DNA of 64,000 nt from Nitratireductor arenosus (GCF_009742725.1 NZ_WPHG01000003.1:434001-498000); one strand, 5' to 3'. Numbered from the stretch's first letter, positions 33,800-43,457 are shown. Notes: generated from the sequence alone by a model not told the origin. Made by a program: numbers and translations.

Positions 33800-35875
33800 A
33801 TGGCCGCAAATACCATCCGCGTCACGACCGATGTCGGCGGGACCTTCACCGATCTGGTCTGTTTCGAGACCGACGGCAAGACCGGCGAGGCCCGCATCGT
33901 CACGGCGAAGTCCGACACCACGCCGCCCGATTTCGAACAGGGCGTGCTCAACGTCATCGCCAAGGCCGGCGTCGATCCCGCCGCGATCGACTTCCTGGCG
34001 CACGGCACGACCGTGGTGATCAACGCCCTGACCGAGCGCAAGGGCGTCAAGGTCGGCCTGATCACCACCGAGGGCTTCCGCGACACGCTGGAGATCGCGC
34101 GCGGCAACCGGCCCGACTTCTTCAACCTGCACTACGAGAAGCCGAAACCCTTCGTGCCGCGCTATCTGCGCCGCGAGCTGCCCGGCCGCATCAGCTACAA
34201 GGGCGAGGAGATGAAGCCGCTCGACCTTTCCGGTCTTGCCGCGATCCTCGACGATTTCAAGGCCGACGGCGTCGAGGCGGTGGCGATCAGCTTCCTGCAT
34301 TCCTACGCCAATCTGTCGCACGAGCAGGCCGCGCTCGCCGAGGTGCGCAGATTGTGGCCGGAGGTCTCGGTCGTGTCCTCGCACCAGATCACCCGCGAGT
34401 GGCGCGAATATGAGCGCACCAACACCGCCGTCCTGTCGGCCTATGTCCAGCCGATCGCCGAACGCTATCTGTCGCGGCTGGCCGGCGGGCTCAAGGACAA
34501 GGGGCTGAAGAGCAGCCCCTACATCATGCAGTCCAATTGCGGGGTCGATTCGCTGGAAAGCGTTTCCAAGATCCCGATCACCATGGTCGAATCCGGTCCG
34601 GCCTCAGGCTTCTGGGGCGCGGCCGAGCTCGGCAAGCTGATCGGCGCGCCCAACGTGCTGGCGCTCGACATCGGCGGTACGACGGCGAAATGCTCGCTGA
34701 TCGAGGACGGCCAGGTCAAGATCATGACCGATTACTGGATCGAGCGCGACCGCACCTCGGCCGGCTATCCGATCATGGTGCCGGTGGTCGATCTGGTCGA
34801 GATCGGCAATGGCGGCGGCTCGATCGCCTGGGTCGACGATTTCGGCAAGCTGCATGTCGGCCCGCAATCGGCCGGCGCGATGCCGGGCCCGGCCGCCTAT
34901 GGCCGCGGCGGCGACAACGCCACCACCACCGACGCCAATCTCTGGCTCGGCCGCATCAATCGCGACTATTTCTGCGGCGGCGAGGTCACCGCCGACATGG
35001 CGGCGTCGGAAAAGGCGATCCGCGCCGTCGGCGACAAGCTCGGCGTCGACGCCGAGGAAGCCGCGCGCGGCATCATCCGCATCGCCAACAATAACATGGT
35101 CAACGCGCTCAAGCTGGTTTCGCTCAATCGCGGCCACGACCCGCGCGACTTCACCCTGGTCGCCTTCGGCGGCGGCGGCGCCATGCATGCCGTGGCGCTG
35201 GGCCAGGAGCTCGGCGTCAAGAAGGTGGTCGTGCCGGCGGGTGCTGCGGTGTTTTCGGCCTGGGGCATGATGATGTCGGACCTGCGCCGCGACTATTTCG
35301 TCACCAGGCTGGCCGATCTCAAGCCCGGCGCGGCCAGGGCGGTCGAGGCGCTGTTCGCCGAGACCGAGGCCCAGGCCCGCAAGCAGTTCACCGACGAGGG
35401 CGTGCCGGCCGACAAGGTCAAGTTCCTGCGCTACGGCAAGTTCCGCTACCAGAACCAGGAGCACACCACCGAAGTCCTCATCGAGGAGGGCGCCATCACC
35501 GACGACCGCCTCGCCGGCATCGAGGCCGCCTTCCACGAGGCCTATGAGCGCGAATACACCTATCGCCTCGAGGCGCCGGTGGAACTGGTCGGCATCCATC
35601 TGGTCGCCTCGGCCGAGGTCGGCAAGCTGACCATGACCGAGCGCCAGCCGACCGGCACGCCGTCGAGCGAAGCGCTGAAGGGGCACCGCGACGTCGATTA
35701 CGCGCTGGAAGGCGTCCACAAGGCCGCGATCTATGACGGCACCAAGCTTGAACCGGGCATGCGTTTCGACGGCCCGGCGATCGTGGAGGACCCCGGCACC
35801 ACGGTGGTGATCCATCCCGGCAACGCGGTCGAAATCGATGGTTACGGCAATATCCACATCACTCTGTCGCAGTGA
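33800..35875 (+). CDS. hyuA: hydantoinase/oxoprolinase subunit A
   Basis: 691 residues. The N-terminal Hydant_A_N domain starts IRVTTDVGGTFTDLVCFETD; the acetate-kinase-like core has the nucleotide-binding LALDIGGTTAKCSLIEDG (residues ~290) and DFTLVAFGGGGAMHA. The family makes ATP-dependent openings of cyclic amides (5-oxoproline, N-methylhydantoin) or carboxylates small ketones. With HyuB beside it, the pair should form an A/B complex. The exact substrate is not set by visible residues. Its stop is 11 bases before hyuB. Confidence 0.92.
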   Translation: MAANTIRVTTDVGGTFTDLVCFETDGKTGEARIVTAKSDTTPPDFEQGVLNVIAKAGVDPAAIDFLAHGTTVVINALTERKGVKVGLITTEGFRDTLEIARGNRPDFFNLHYEKPKPFVPRYLRRELPGRISYKGEEMKPLDLSGLAAILDDFKADGVEAVAISFLHSYANLSHEQAALAEVRRLWPEVSVVSSHQITREWREYERTNTAVLSAYVQPIAERYLSRLAGGLKDKGLKSSPYIMQSNCGVDSLESVSKIPITMVESGPASGFWGAAELGKLIGAPNVLALDIGGTTAKCSLIEDGQVKIMTDYWIERDRTSAGYPIMVPVVDLVEIGNGGGSIAWVDDFGKLHVGPQSAGAMPGPAAYGRGGDNATTTDANLWLGRINRDYFCGGEVTADMAASEKAIRAVGDKLGVDAEEAARGIIRIANNNMVNALKLVSLNRGHDPRDFTLVAFGGGGAMHAVALGQELGVKKVVVPAGAAVFSAWGMMMSDLRRDYFVTRLADLKPGAARAVEALFAETEAQARKQFTDEGVPADKVKFLRYGKFRYQNQEHTTEVLIEEGAITDDRLAGIEAAFHEAYEREYTYRLEAPVELVGIHLVASAEVGKLTMTERQPTGTPSSEALKGHRDVDYALEGVHKAAIYDGTKLEPGMRFDGPAIVEDPGTTVVIHPGNAVEIDGYGNIHITLSQ

Positions 35876-35886
35876 GGAGAGGCGAG

Positions 35887-37551
35887 ATGGCGAACGCTTC
35901 CAACGACCCGATCACGCTCGAGATCATCCAGAACTCCCTGCAGGCGACGGCCGACGAGATGTTCGCCGTCATGAAGAAGACGGCGATGAGCTCGATCATC
36001 TACGAGGTGCTCGACATGGGCACCGGCATCACCGACGCCAAGGGGGCGCTCGCCTCCTCCGGCGCCGGCATTCCCGCCTTCATCGGCGTGCTCGACAAGG
36101 CGGTGAAGGTGATCGTGGAGAAATTCTCCAAGCCGGGCGACATCGAGCCCGGCGACGTCTTCGCCACCAACGACCCCTATTATGGCGGCGTCACCCATTT
36201 GAACGACATCATCGTCGCCATGCCCGTCTTCGCCGGCGGCCGCATCATCGCCTGGACGGCCAACATCGCCCATAATTCCGATGTTGGCGGTATGGCGCCG
36301 GGGTCGCTGAGCGGCGAGGCGACCGAAATCTTCCAGGAAGGGCTGCGCCTGCCGGCCATCAAGCTGATCGCCAAGGGCGAGACGATCCGCTCGGTGATGG
36401 AGATCATCAAGGTCAATTCGCGCATGCCCGACGTGCTGGAAGGCGACGTGTGGGCGGCGATCGCCTCGGTGCGCATCGGCGGTAAGCGCCTGCAGGAGAT
36501 CGCCGAGAAATACGGCGTCGGCACGTTCGAGAACGCCATGGCCTCGTTCATGGATTTCGGCGAGCAGGTCTCTTTGAAGGAACTCGCCAACCTGCCCAAG
36601 GGCACGTTCGAACTGTCGGAGGAGCAGGACGACGGCCGTATCTTCAACGTCAAGATCACCATCGACGACGACACGTTCACCGTCGATCTGCTCGACAATC
36701 CCGACCAGTCGGACAATCCGGTCAACACCAGCCGCGACGGCGTCATGGTCGCCGCGCAGATGATCTTCAAGTCGCTGACCGATCCCTATTCGCCGGCCAA
36801 CGAAGGCTCGTTCCGTCCGATCCGGCTCCTGACCCGCGAGGGTTCGGTGTTCCATGCCAAGGAGCCGGCGCCGATCGGATTCTATTACGAGATCGAGCTG
36901 CGCGTGTACGACATCATGTGGCGCTGTCTCGCCCCGCATATGCCCGAGCGCCTCGCCTCGGGCCATTTCGCCTCGGTGTGCGGCACCTTCATCGGCGGCA
37001 TCCACCCCGATACCGGCCGGCAATACACCATCATCGAGCCGCAGCTCGGCGGCTGGGGCGCGAGCCGCGGGCGCGACGGCAATTCGGCGATCTTCTGCGG
37101 TTTTCACGGCGAGACCTATAATTGCCCGGCCGAGATCAACGAGGCGCGCAACGGGCTTCTGGTCGACCGCATGGAGCTCAACCTGGAGCCGGGCGGCGAA
37201 GGCAAATTCACCGGCGGGCGCGGCATCGTGATGGACTACCGGCTGCGCGCCGACAACGGCTTTCTGACCGCCGGCTACACGCGCTCGAAGTTCCCGCCCT
37301 GGTCGCTCGACGGCGGCAAGGAGGGTTCCCCCAACTATGTCGAGGTGATCCGCAAGGACGGCGAGCGCGAAAAGTTCTCCTTCGTGTCCGGCCTGACCAC
37401 CCACACCGACGACGTCATCCGCGTGGTGACCGGCAATGGCGGCGGTATCGGCGATCCGAAGGAGCGCGACCGCGCCGCGATCGAGCAGGACATCAAGAAC
37501 GGTCTGATTACGCCGGAGCGGGCGAAGGAAATCTACGGTTACGCCGGCTGA
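35887..37551 (+). CDS. hyuB: hydantoinase/oxoprolinase subunit B
   Basis: 554 residues. Starts MANASNDPITLEIIQNSLQATADEMFAVMKKTAMSS, followed by YYGGVTHLNDIIVAMPVF, the metal-proposed HNSDVGGMAPGS, and a glycine-rich C-terminus (GGWGASRGRDG). ATG 35887 is chosen because GAGGAG precedes it; an in-frame ATG 15 bases earlier overlaps hyuA. Partner of HyuA for opening a cyclic substrate. A paralogue of this gene, without its own A subunit, lies at 40852. Confidence 0.92.
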   Translation: MANASNDPITLEIIQNSLQATADEMFAVMKKTAMSSIIYEVLDMGTGITDAKGALASSGAGIPAFIGVLDKAVKVIVEKFSKPGDIEPGDVFATNDPYYGGVTHLNDIIVAMPVFAGGRIIAWTANIAHNSDVGGMAPGSLSGEATEIFQEGLRLPAIKLIAKGETIRSVMEIIKVNSRMPDVLEGDVWAAIASVRIGGKRLQEIAEKYGVGTFENAMASFMDFGEQVSLKELANLPKGTFELSEEQDDGRIFNVKITIDDDTFTVDLLDNPDQSDNPVNTSRDGVMVAAQMIFKSLTDPYSPANEGSFRPIRLLTREGSVFHAKEPAPIGFYYEIELRVYDIMWRCLAPHMPERLASGHFASVCGTFIGGIHPDTGRQYTIIEPQLGGWGASRGRDGNSAIFCGFHGETYNCPAEINEARNGLLVDRMELNLEPGGEGKFTGGRGIVMDYRLRADNGFLTAGYTRSKFPPWSLDGGKEGSPNYVEVIRKDGEREKFSFVSGLTTHTDDVIRVVTGNGGGIGDPKERDRAAIEQDIKNGLITPERAKEIYGYAG

Positions 37552-37578
37552 GCGCCGGTCCTTGGGAAGGAGGATGAA

Positions 37579-38415
37579 ATGACCCAGACACCGCTGAAGA
37601 TCATGTATCTCAATCCGCTGGCGAGCAGCGCGGCCTATGACGACATTTTTGCCGACATGGCCCGCGAGCACAAGCTGCCGGGCACCGAGGTGCACGTGAC
37701 CTCGCTGCCGGAGGCCGAGGGCGGCTTCACCCATATCGAATACCGCTCCTACGAGGCGATGGTCACCCGCGGCATCATCCGCGCGGCGCGCAAGGCCGCC
37801 AAAGAGGGGTTCGACGCGCTCGCGATCGGCTGCTTCTACGATACCGCGCTCCACGACGCGCGCGAGATTTCCGGCGACATGATCGTCACCGCGCCGTGCC
37901 AGTCGTCGTGCGAAATCGCCTCGACCATTTCCAACCGGTTCGGCGTCATCGTCGGGCGCCGCAAATGGGTCCACCAGATGCAGTCGACCGTGCACGATCT
38001 CGGCCACGCGCACCGGCTGTCGGGCTTTTATCATGTCGAGCTCGGCGTCACCGAGTTCCAGGCCGACCATGCCGAGACCGGCCGCCGGCTGATCGAGGCC
38101 GGCCGCAAGGCGGTCGAGGAGGATTTCGCCGAAGCGCTGATCCTGGGCTGCACGATGGAGGTCGGCTTTTATCGCGAAGTCGAAAGAAAGCTCGGCGTGC
38201 CGGTGATCGATCCGTCGATCGCCGCGCTCAAGCGGGCCGAATATGCCGCCGTCCTCAAGCGCCAGTGCGGCTGGGTCCCATCGCGCAAATGGTCGTGCGA
38301 GGCGCCGCCCGAGGACGAGATCGCCCGCTTCGGCGGCTTCGATGACGGCGAAGCCTTCGGCAACCGCGTCGTGGTGCCGGCCGAAGAGACGGGCCCCGCC
38401 CGCCGCGCCGCCTGA
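37579..38415 (+). CDS. Asp/Glu/hydantoin racemase family protein
   Basis: 278 residues with the two-lobe fold of the racemase superfamily. The catalytic Cys pair is Cys85 in LAIGCFYDTALHDAR and Cys191 in LILGCTMEVGFY. The family covers hydantoin and aspartate/glutamate racemases, maleate isomerase and arylmalonate decarboxylase. With HyuAB in the same operon, racemisation of the hydantoin-like substrate or its N-carbamoyl product is the most likely job. It starts 27 bases after hyuB behind GGAAGGAGG. An intrinsic terminator follows. Confidence 0.85.
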   Translation: MTQTPLKIMYLNPLASSAAYDDIFADMAREHKLPGTEVHVTSLPEAEGGFTHIEYRSYEAMVTRGIIRAARKAAKEGFDALAIGCFYDTALHDAREISGDMIVTAPCQSSCEIASTISNRFGVIVGRRKWVHQMQSTVHDLGHAHRLSGFYHVELGVTEFQADHAETGRRLIEAGRKAVEEDFAEALILGCTMEVGFYREVERKLGVPVIDPSIAALKRAEYAAVLKRQCGWVPSRKWSCEAPPEDEIARFGGFDDGEAFGNRVVVPAEETGPARRAA

Positions 38416-38460
38416 CAGCAATCCGGCCGTCCCGCGCGCAGCAGGCGCGGGGCGATCCAC

Positions 38461-38496
38461 GCCGGCGGCGACGGGCCGTCGCGCCGGCATTTTTTT
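38461..38496 (+). terminator. strong intrinsic terminator after the racemase gene, inside the M24 leader
   Basis: A GC stem (38461-38488) with a 6-bp outer arm GCCGGC and a 7-bp inner arm GCGACGG pairing to CCGTCGC, one bulged G, followed by a run of seven T (38490-38496). It lies 45 bases after the racemase stop and only 18 bases before the ATG of the M24 peptidase. It closes the operon or acts as an attenuator for the genes beyond. Confidence 0.8.
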
Positions 38497-38514
38497 CCAG
38501 CGTTCGAGGACCTC

Positions 38515-39627
38515 ATGACCGAGCCTTTTTCCAATCAGACCGCCGACCGTCTCGCCCGCCTGCGCGAGGCCATGAAAGCCGAAGCGGCCGACCTCGTCGC
38601 CATCGCGCCCGGCTCGCACATGGATTGGCTGGTCGGGTTCCATCCGCACCCGGACGAGCGCCCCTGCCTTTTGCTGGTGGGCGCTGAGGAAGAGGCGTTC
38701 CTGATGCCGGTGCTCAATGCCGAAGGCACCCGCGAACACACCGACATCGCCTTTCACACCTGGTCGGACGACCGGGGTCCGAAGGCCGCGCTTGACGACG
38801 CCCTTGCCGCGATCGGCGCCGAGGGTGCGAAAACCGTCGTGCTCGACGAGACCATGCGGGCCGATTTCGCGCTGCTCGTTCTCGACGCCCTGCCGGGCGC
38901 GACCCATGCCTTCACCGACCGCACGCTCGGCCGGCTGCGCATGGTCAAGGACGAAGGCGAGGTCGCCAAGCTGAAGATGAACGCCGAAATCGCCGATCGC
39001 GCCATGCAAAAGGCGTTCGCCGCGATCCGGCCGGGCATGGCCGAAAAGGACCTCGCACAAGTGGTCAAGGACCATTTCGCCTCCGAGGGCGCCGTGCCGT
39101 CGTTCTGGATCGTCGGCGGCGGACAAAACGGCGCCTTTCCCCATCACCAGTCGGGCGACAGGCCGCTTGCCGAGGGCGATGCGATCGTCATCGATATCGG
39201 CGCGCGCAAGGCGGGCTTTCCGAGCGACATTACCCGCATGGCCGTCGTCGGCCGTCCGCCCGAGGGGTACGGCCAGATCCACACCATCGTGGAAAAAGCG
39301 GTCCAGGCGGCGATGAAGGCCGCGCGCCCGGGCGTCAAGGCGAAGGAGGTCGACGCGGCAGCGCGCACGGTGATCGCCGACGCCGGCTACGGCGAGTATT
39401 TCGTCCACCGCACCGGCCACGGCATGGGCATTGACGGGCACGAGCCGCCTTATATCACCGCGACCGCCGACACCGTGCTGGAGGAGGGCATGGTGTTTTC
39501 CATCGAGCCCGGCATCTACCTGCCCGGCCGTTTCGGCATCCGGCTGGAGGAAATCGTCGTGCTGCGCGCCGACGGTCCGGAAATCCTCTCCGACCTGCCG
39601 CGCGACCTGCATGTCGCGAAGGCTTGA
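38515..39627 (+). CDS. M24 family metallopeptidase (Xaa-Pro peptidase/creatinase type)
   Basis: 370 residues. An N-terminal creatinase-like domain (residues ~1-130) precedes the pita-bread fold. All five metal ligands are in place: AIVIDIGARKAGFPSDITRM (two Asp), HRTGHGMGIDGHEPPY (His), FSIEPGIYLPG (Glu) and RLEEIVVL (Glu). It may hydrolyse an Xaa-Pro-type or N-carbamoyl/dipeptide bond. GAGGA precedes ATG 38515. It sits behind the terminator at 38461-38496, so expression depends on read-through or a promoter not recognised. Close association with HyuAB suggests it acts on their product. Confidence 0.88.
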   Translation: MTEPFSNQTADRLARLREAMKAEAADLVAIAPGSHMDWLVGFHPHPDERPCLLLVGAEEEAFLMPVLNAEGTREHTDIAFHTWSDDRGPKAALDDALAAIGAEGAKTVVLDETMRADFALLVLDALPGATHAFTDRTLGRLRMVKDEGEVAKLKMNAEIADRAMQKAFAAIRPGMAEKDLAQVVKDHFASEGAVPSFWIVGGGQNGAFPHHQSGDRPLAEGDAIVIDIGARKAGFPSDITRMAVVGRPPEGYGQIHTIVEKAVQAAMKAARPGVKAKEVDAAARTVIADAGYGEYFVHRTGHGMGIDGHEPPYITATADTVLEEGMVFSIEPGIYLPGRFGIRLEEIVVLRADGPEILSDLPRDLHVAKA

Positions 39628-39734
39628 GGAGATCTCGCCAACCTGCCGATTTTGCGATTGGTCCCAACACTCCAGACATCATCGTAACCAGAAAATCACA
39701 GGGCCGCGAGGGTGCGGCCGCAGGAGGAAAAGAC

Positions 39735-40733
39735 ATGCCAAGAGAATGGGTGATCGACGCATATGACGGGTTCGAGGGCCTGCGCCTGGCGGCATGCGAA
39801 AAGGGCGAACCCGGACCGACCGAGATCAGGATGCATGTCGAGGCCTTTGCCCTCAACTGGGGCGACATGGACCTGATGAAAGACAATTATTCCTTCAGCT
39901 TCGACAGCCTTCCCGCGCGGATCGGCATGGAAGCCGCCGGAATCGTCGAGGCGGTCGGAAAGGATGTAACCGGAATTGCCGTCGGCCAGCGCTACTGCAC
40001 GCTGCCCTATTTCTACTACAATCGCGGCGCCAGCGCCGACACGCTGATCATCGACCGGAAATACGTCACGCCGGCGCCCGCGGGCATGAGTGCCGTTGAG
40101 GCGGCATCGATCTGGATGCAGTACATGACCGCCTACTACCCGGTCGTCGAACTTGCAGGGGCGAAAAAGGGTGTGAACATTCTTGTTCCCGCAGGCACGA
40201 GCACTGCCGGAACCGCCGCCCTGCAAATCGGGCGTCTGTGCGGTGCGACCATGATCGCGACCACGCGCTCGGAAAGAAATCGGGACTATCTGATGCAGTC
40301 CGGCGCCGACCACGTCTATGTCGATGGCAGCGGCGATCTGGTCGACTTTCTGATGGAGGCAACCGGCGGCGCGGGCATAGATGCGTCGTTCGATCCGATC
40401 GGCGCCGATTTCGTGCTGCGATACGGCCCGGCAATGGCGCGCGGCGCCAAGCTGATGCTCTACGGGCTGCTGACCGCGGAACTTCCCAAAATCCCTTATG
40501 TCGACATGTGGCAGAAGAATGCCTGGCTGCACATGTATTCGCTGTTCAACTACGTCGAGGACCAGGACGCGCAGGATCGCGGAACGGCGTTCGTCTACAA
40601 GGCTTTGACCGACAAGAAGCTGACGCCCAACGTCGACCGGGTCTTCCCTATGGAAGCCTATATCGACGCATGGCGGTATCTTTCCGGGCCGCGCGAGAAC
40701 TACGGAAAGGTCGTCGTCGATACCGGCAGATGA
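39735..40733 (+). CDS. zinc-independent medium-chain dehydrogenase/quinone oxidoreductase-like protein
   Basis: 332 residues. The N-terminal GroES-like part contains AFALNWGDMDLMKDNY and ARIGMEAAGIVEAVG; the Rossmann motif is ILVPAGTSTAGTAALQIGRLCGA (residues ~150-170). Zinc-binding Cys residues of alcohol dehydrogenases are missing, so it is of the NADPH quinone reductase/ enoyl reductase kind. AGGAGGAAAAG precedes ATG 39735. Use of AGA, AGG, CCA, GCA and GGA codons is more frequent than in neighbouring genes, which suggests a different history. It sits between the M24 gene and the second hyuB. Its substrate is unknown. Confidence 0.85.
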   Translation: MPREWVIDAYDGFEGLRLAACEKGEPGPTEIRMHVEAFALNWGDMDLMKDNYSFSFDSLPARIGMEAAGIVEAVGKDVTGIAVGQRYCTLPYFYYNRGASADTLIIDRKYVTPAPAGMSAVEAASIWMQYMTAYYPVVELAGAKKGVNILVPAGTSTAGTAALQIGRLCGATMIATTRSERNRDYLMQSGADHVYVDGSGDLVDFLMEATGGAGIDASFDPIGADFVLRYGPAMARGAKLMLYGLLTAELPKIPYVDMWQKNAWLHMYSLFNYVEDQDAQDRGTAFVYKALTDKKLTPNVDRVFPMEAYIDAWRYLSGPRENYGKVVVDTGR

Positions 40734-40851
40734 AACAAATGCCCGACCGGGCGGATTGCTTCGTAGCGCCGGGCACAATCCCGGGCCGCATCAGCGGTCC
40801 GGTCATCTGGAAGGTGTCACGAGCGCACCATGCCTTTAGGATCTAAGGACA

Positions 40852-42423
40852 ATGACGAAACCTGCTGACCCGTTCACGATATCCGTCATCCAGGCGAGCC
40901 TGGTTTCGGCGGCCGACGAGATGTTCGCGGTCCTGAAGAAGACCGCGATGAGCCCGATCATCTACGAGGTGCTCGATGTCGGCACGGGCATCACCGATGC
41001 CAGGGGCGAGCTGGTTTCGTCCGGCGCCGGCATCCCGACCTTCGTCGGCGTGCTCGACAAGGCGGTCAAGCGTATCGTCGAGCTGCATGGGATCGAGGCG
41101 GTCCGCGACGGCGACTGCTACGTCACCAACGATCCTTATTATGGCGGTGTCACCCATCTCAACGACGTCGTCATCGCGCTGCCGGTATTTGCACAAGGCG
41201 AGCTGGTCGCCTGGACGGCGTCGATCGCGCACTGGAACGATCTCGGCGGCATGACGCCGGGCTCGATGTCGGTCGACGTGTCGGAAATCTTCCAGGAGGG
41301 GCTGCGCCTGCCGGCCGTCAAGCTGTTCGAGGAGGGCCAGCCGTTGCGGTCGGTGTTCGACATCATCGCCGCCAATTCGCGCCTGCCGGATTTCGTCAAC
41401 GGCGATCTGTGGGCCCAGGTGGCGGCGAGCCGCAAGGCCGAGACCCGTGTGCGTCAGCTCGTCGAAAGCTACGGGCTCGCCGCCTATCGCGCCGCGCTTG
41501 CCGATCTGTTCAACGAGGGCGAGCGGCGCGGCCTGGCCGGTCTCGCCAGCCTGCCGGAGGGGACGTTCACGGTCGAGGAGGAACAAGACGACGGCGCTCT
41601 GTGGCAGGCCGCGATAACGGTGACGAAGGACCGCTTCGTCGTCGACCTGAGCGGCAATCCGCAACAGCGCGCCGCGCCCTATAACACCAGCCGCGACGGC
41701 GCCGTGATCTCGGCCCAGATGATCTTCAAGGCGCTGACCGATCCGACCCTGTTCGCCAATGCCGGCTCGTTCCGCGCCCTGGAGGTGATCACCGAACCGG
41801 GCACGATCTTCCACGCCACCGGCACCGCGCCGCACGGCTATTATTTCGAGACCCGCATCCGGCTCTACGACATGCTGTGGCGCTGCATGGCCCGGGCGAT
41901 GCCGGAGCGCCTGCCGGCCGGGCATTTCGCCTCGATCTGCGGCACGGTGATCGCCGGCGACCATCCCGACAGCGGCCGCCGCTTCACCATGGTCGAACCG
42001 CAAATGGGCGGCTGGGGCGCGACCGCGACGCGCGACGGGCTCGACGCGATGTATTCGGCCAGCCACGGCGAGACCTTCAACTGCCCGGTCGAGATCTGCG
42101 AGGCGCGCTACGGGCTCGATGTCGGCTACAAGCGGCTGCGCGACAGCGGTGAGGGCAAGGGCCAACATTCCGGCGGCAAGGGCATGGAAACCAGTTACAG
42201 GCTGCGCGCGCCGGCGATCATGTCGGCCGGCTACAGCCGCGCCCGCCAGCCGGTGTGGGGCGCCAATGGCGGCGCCGATGGCGGCGTCAACGGCCTTGCC
42301 GTGCGCCATCCCGACGGCAGCCGCGAGGATTACACCTTTGCCAGCGGCGTGAGGCTGCGGACGGGCGACGAGGTGCTGGTCGGCACCGCCAATGGCGGCG
42401 GCTGGGGCCGGGCGCCGACCTGA
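40852..42423 (+). CDS. hyuB: second hydantoinase/oxoprolinase subunit B
   Basis: 523 residues, clearly paralogous to the subunit at 35887 along its whole length (TADEMFAVMKKTAMSS there, AADEMFAVLKKTAMSP here; YYGGVTHLNDV; EIFQEGLRLPAVKLF). It keeps the family's core but has no A subunit beside it; it could use HyuA from the first set, or serve a different substrate. AAGGACA precedes ATG 40852. The upstream 118-base gap has small GC inverted repeats (GCCCG/CGGGC) but no clear promoter. Divergence from the first copy is substantial, so it is an old duplication, not a recent one. Confidence 0.9.
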   Translation: MTKPADPFTISVIQASLVSAADEMFAVLKKTAMSPIIYEVLDVGTGITDARGELVSSGAGIPTFVGVLDKAVKRIVELHGIEAVRDGDCYVTNDPYYGGVTHLNDVVIALPVFAQGELVAWTASIAHWNDLGGMTPGSMSVDVSEIFQEGLRLPAVKLFEEGQPLRSVFDIIAANSRLPDFVNGDLWAQVAASRKAETRVRQLVESYGLAAYRAALADLFNEGERRGLAGLASLPEGTFTVEEEQDDGALWQAAITVTKDRFVVDLSGNPQQRAAPYNTSRDGAVISAQMIFKALTDPTLFANAGSFRALEVITEPGTIFHATGTAPHGYYFETRIRLYDMLWRCMARAMPERLPAGHFASICGTVIAGDHPDSGRRFTMVEPQMGGWGATATRDGLDAMYSASHGETFNCPVEICEARYGLDVGYKRLRDSGEGKGQHSGGKGMETSYRLRAPAIMSAGYSRARQPVWGANGGADGGVNGLAVRHPDGSREDYTFASGVRLRTGDEVLVGTANGGGWGRAPT

Positions 42424-42524
42424 CCGCAATGCCGGTTGCATGCGGTCGCGTGTCATAGTCCTGTCAGGAGGCGGGCGGGCTGGTCCAATCCGGGCCTGAC
42501 ATTTGAGCGTACTTCGGTTATCGG

Positions 42525-43457
42525 ATGCTGATGCAACCGATCATCTCAGTATCGAACCTTTCCAAAACCTATGAAACCGGGTTCCAGGCGCTGAAAGGCG
42601 TCGACCTGGAGGTCCGCAAGGGCGAGATCTTCGCCCTGCTCGGACCCAACGGCGCCGGCAAGACCACGCTGATTTCGGTCATCTGCGGGCTCGTCAACCG
42701 CTCCGGCGGTCAGGTGACGGTGGACGGGCACGACATCCTCACCGACTACCGCGCCGCGCGCGCGCTGATCGGCCTGGTGCCGCAGGAACTGACCACCGAC
42801 GCGTTCGAGACCGTGTGGGCGACGGTGTCCTTCACGCGCGGCCTGTTCGGCAAGCCGGCCGATCCGGCTCATATCGAAAAGGTGCTGCGCGGGCTGTCTT
42901 TGTGGGACAAGCGCGACGAGAAGATCGTGACGCTTTCGGGCGGCATGAAGCGCAGGCTCCTGATCGCCAAGGCGCTGTCGCACGAACCACGTATCCTGTT
43001 TCTCGACGAGCCGACGGCCGGCGTCGACGTCGAGCTGCGCCGCGACATGTGGGAGATGGTGCGCGGGCTGAAGAGCTCGGGCGTCACCATCATTCTCACA
43101 ACGCATTATATCGAGGAGGCCGAGGAGATGGCCGACCGGGTCGGCGTCATCAGCGAAGGCCGTATCATCCTGGTCGAGGAAAAGGCCGAGCTGATGCGCA
43201 AACTCGGCCGCAAGCAGCTCACGCTGCAGCTCAAGGACCCGCTCGACGCGCTGCCGGACAGTCTTGGCGGCCACGACCTGACGGTGTCCGACGACGGCTT
43301 GGCGCTGACTTACGACTACGACACCCGCGCCGACCGCACCGGCATCACCCGCCTGCTGAGGCAGCTCGACGAGGCCGGTATCCGCTTTACCGATCTCGAC
43401 ACGCGCCAAAGCACGCTCGAGGAAATCTTCGTCGACCTGGTGAGGAACGACCGATGA
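42525..43457 (+). CDS. ABC-2 type exporter ATPase
   Basis: 310 residues. Walker [10 protein letters not shown], signature [16 protein letters not shown], Walker [14 protein letters not shown]-loop [15 protein letters not shown]. The pattern is that of the DrrA/NodI/CcmA-like exporter group. Residues ~230-310 form a C-terminal domain. Two close ATGs (42525 and 42531) are possible. It overlaps the permease gene by four bases. The cargo is not known; with the hydantoinase cluster upstream it may be a separate unit, since a 101-base gap precedes it. Confidence 0.92.
   Translation: MLMQPIISVSNLSKTYETGFQALKGVDLEVRKGEIFALLGPNGAGKTTLISVICGLVNRSGGQVTVDGHDILTDYRAARALIGLVPQELTTDAFETVWATVSFTRGLFGKPADPAHIEKVLRGLSLWDKRDEKIVTLSGGMKRRLLIAKALSHEPRILFLDEPTAGVDVELRRDMWEMVRGLKSSGVTIILTTHYIEEAEEMADRVGVISEGRIILVEEKAELMRKLGRKQLTLQLKDPLDALPDSLGGHDLTVSDDGLALTYDYDTRADRTGITRLLRQLDEAGIRFTDLDTRQSTLEEIFVDLVRNDR

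Noticed and set aside
35842-39612. Very long open frame (1256 codons) on the minus strand
   Set aside because: It is antisense to hyuB, the racemase and M24 genes, has no family motif and a biased composition; it is a GC-rich codon shadow.
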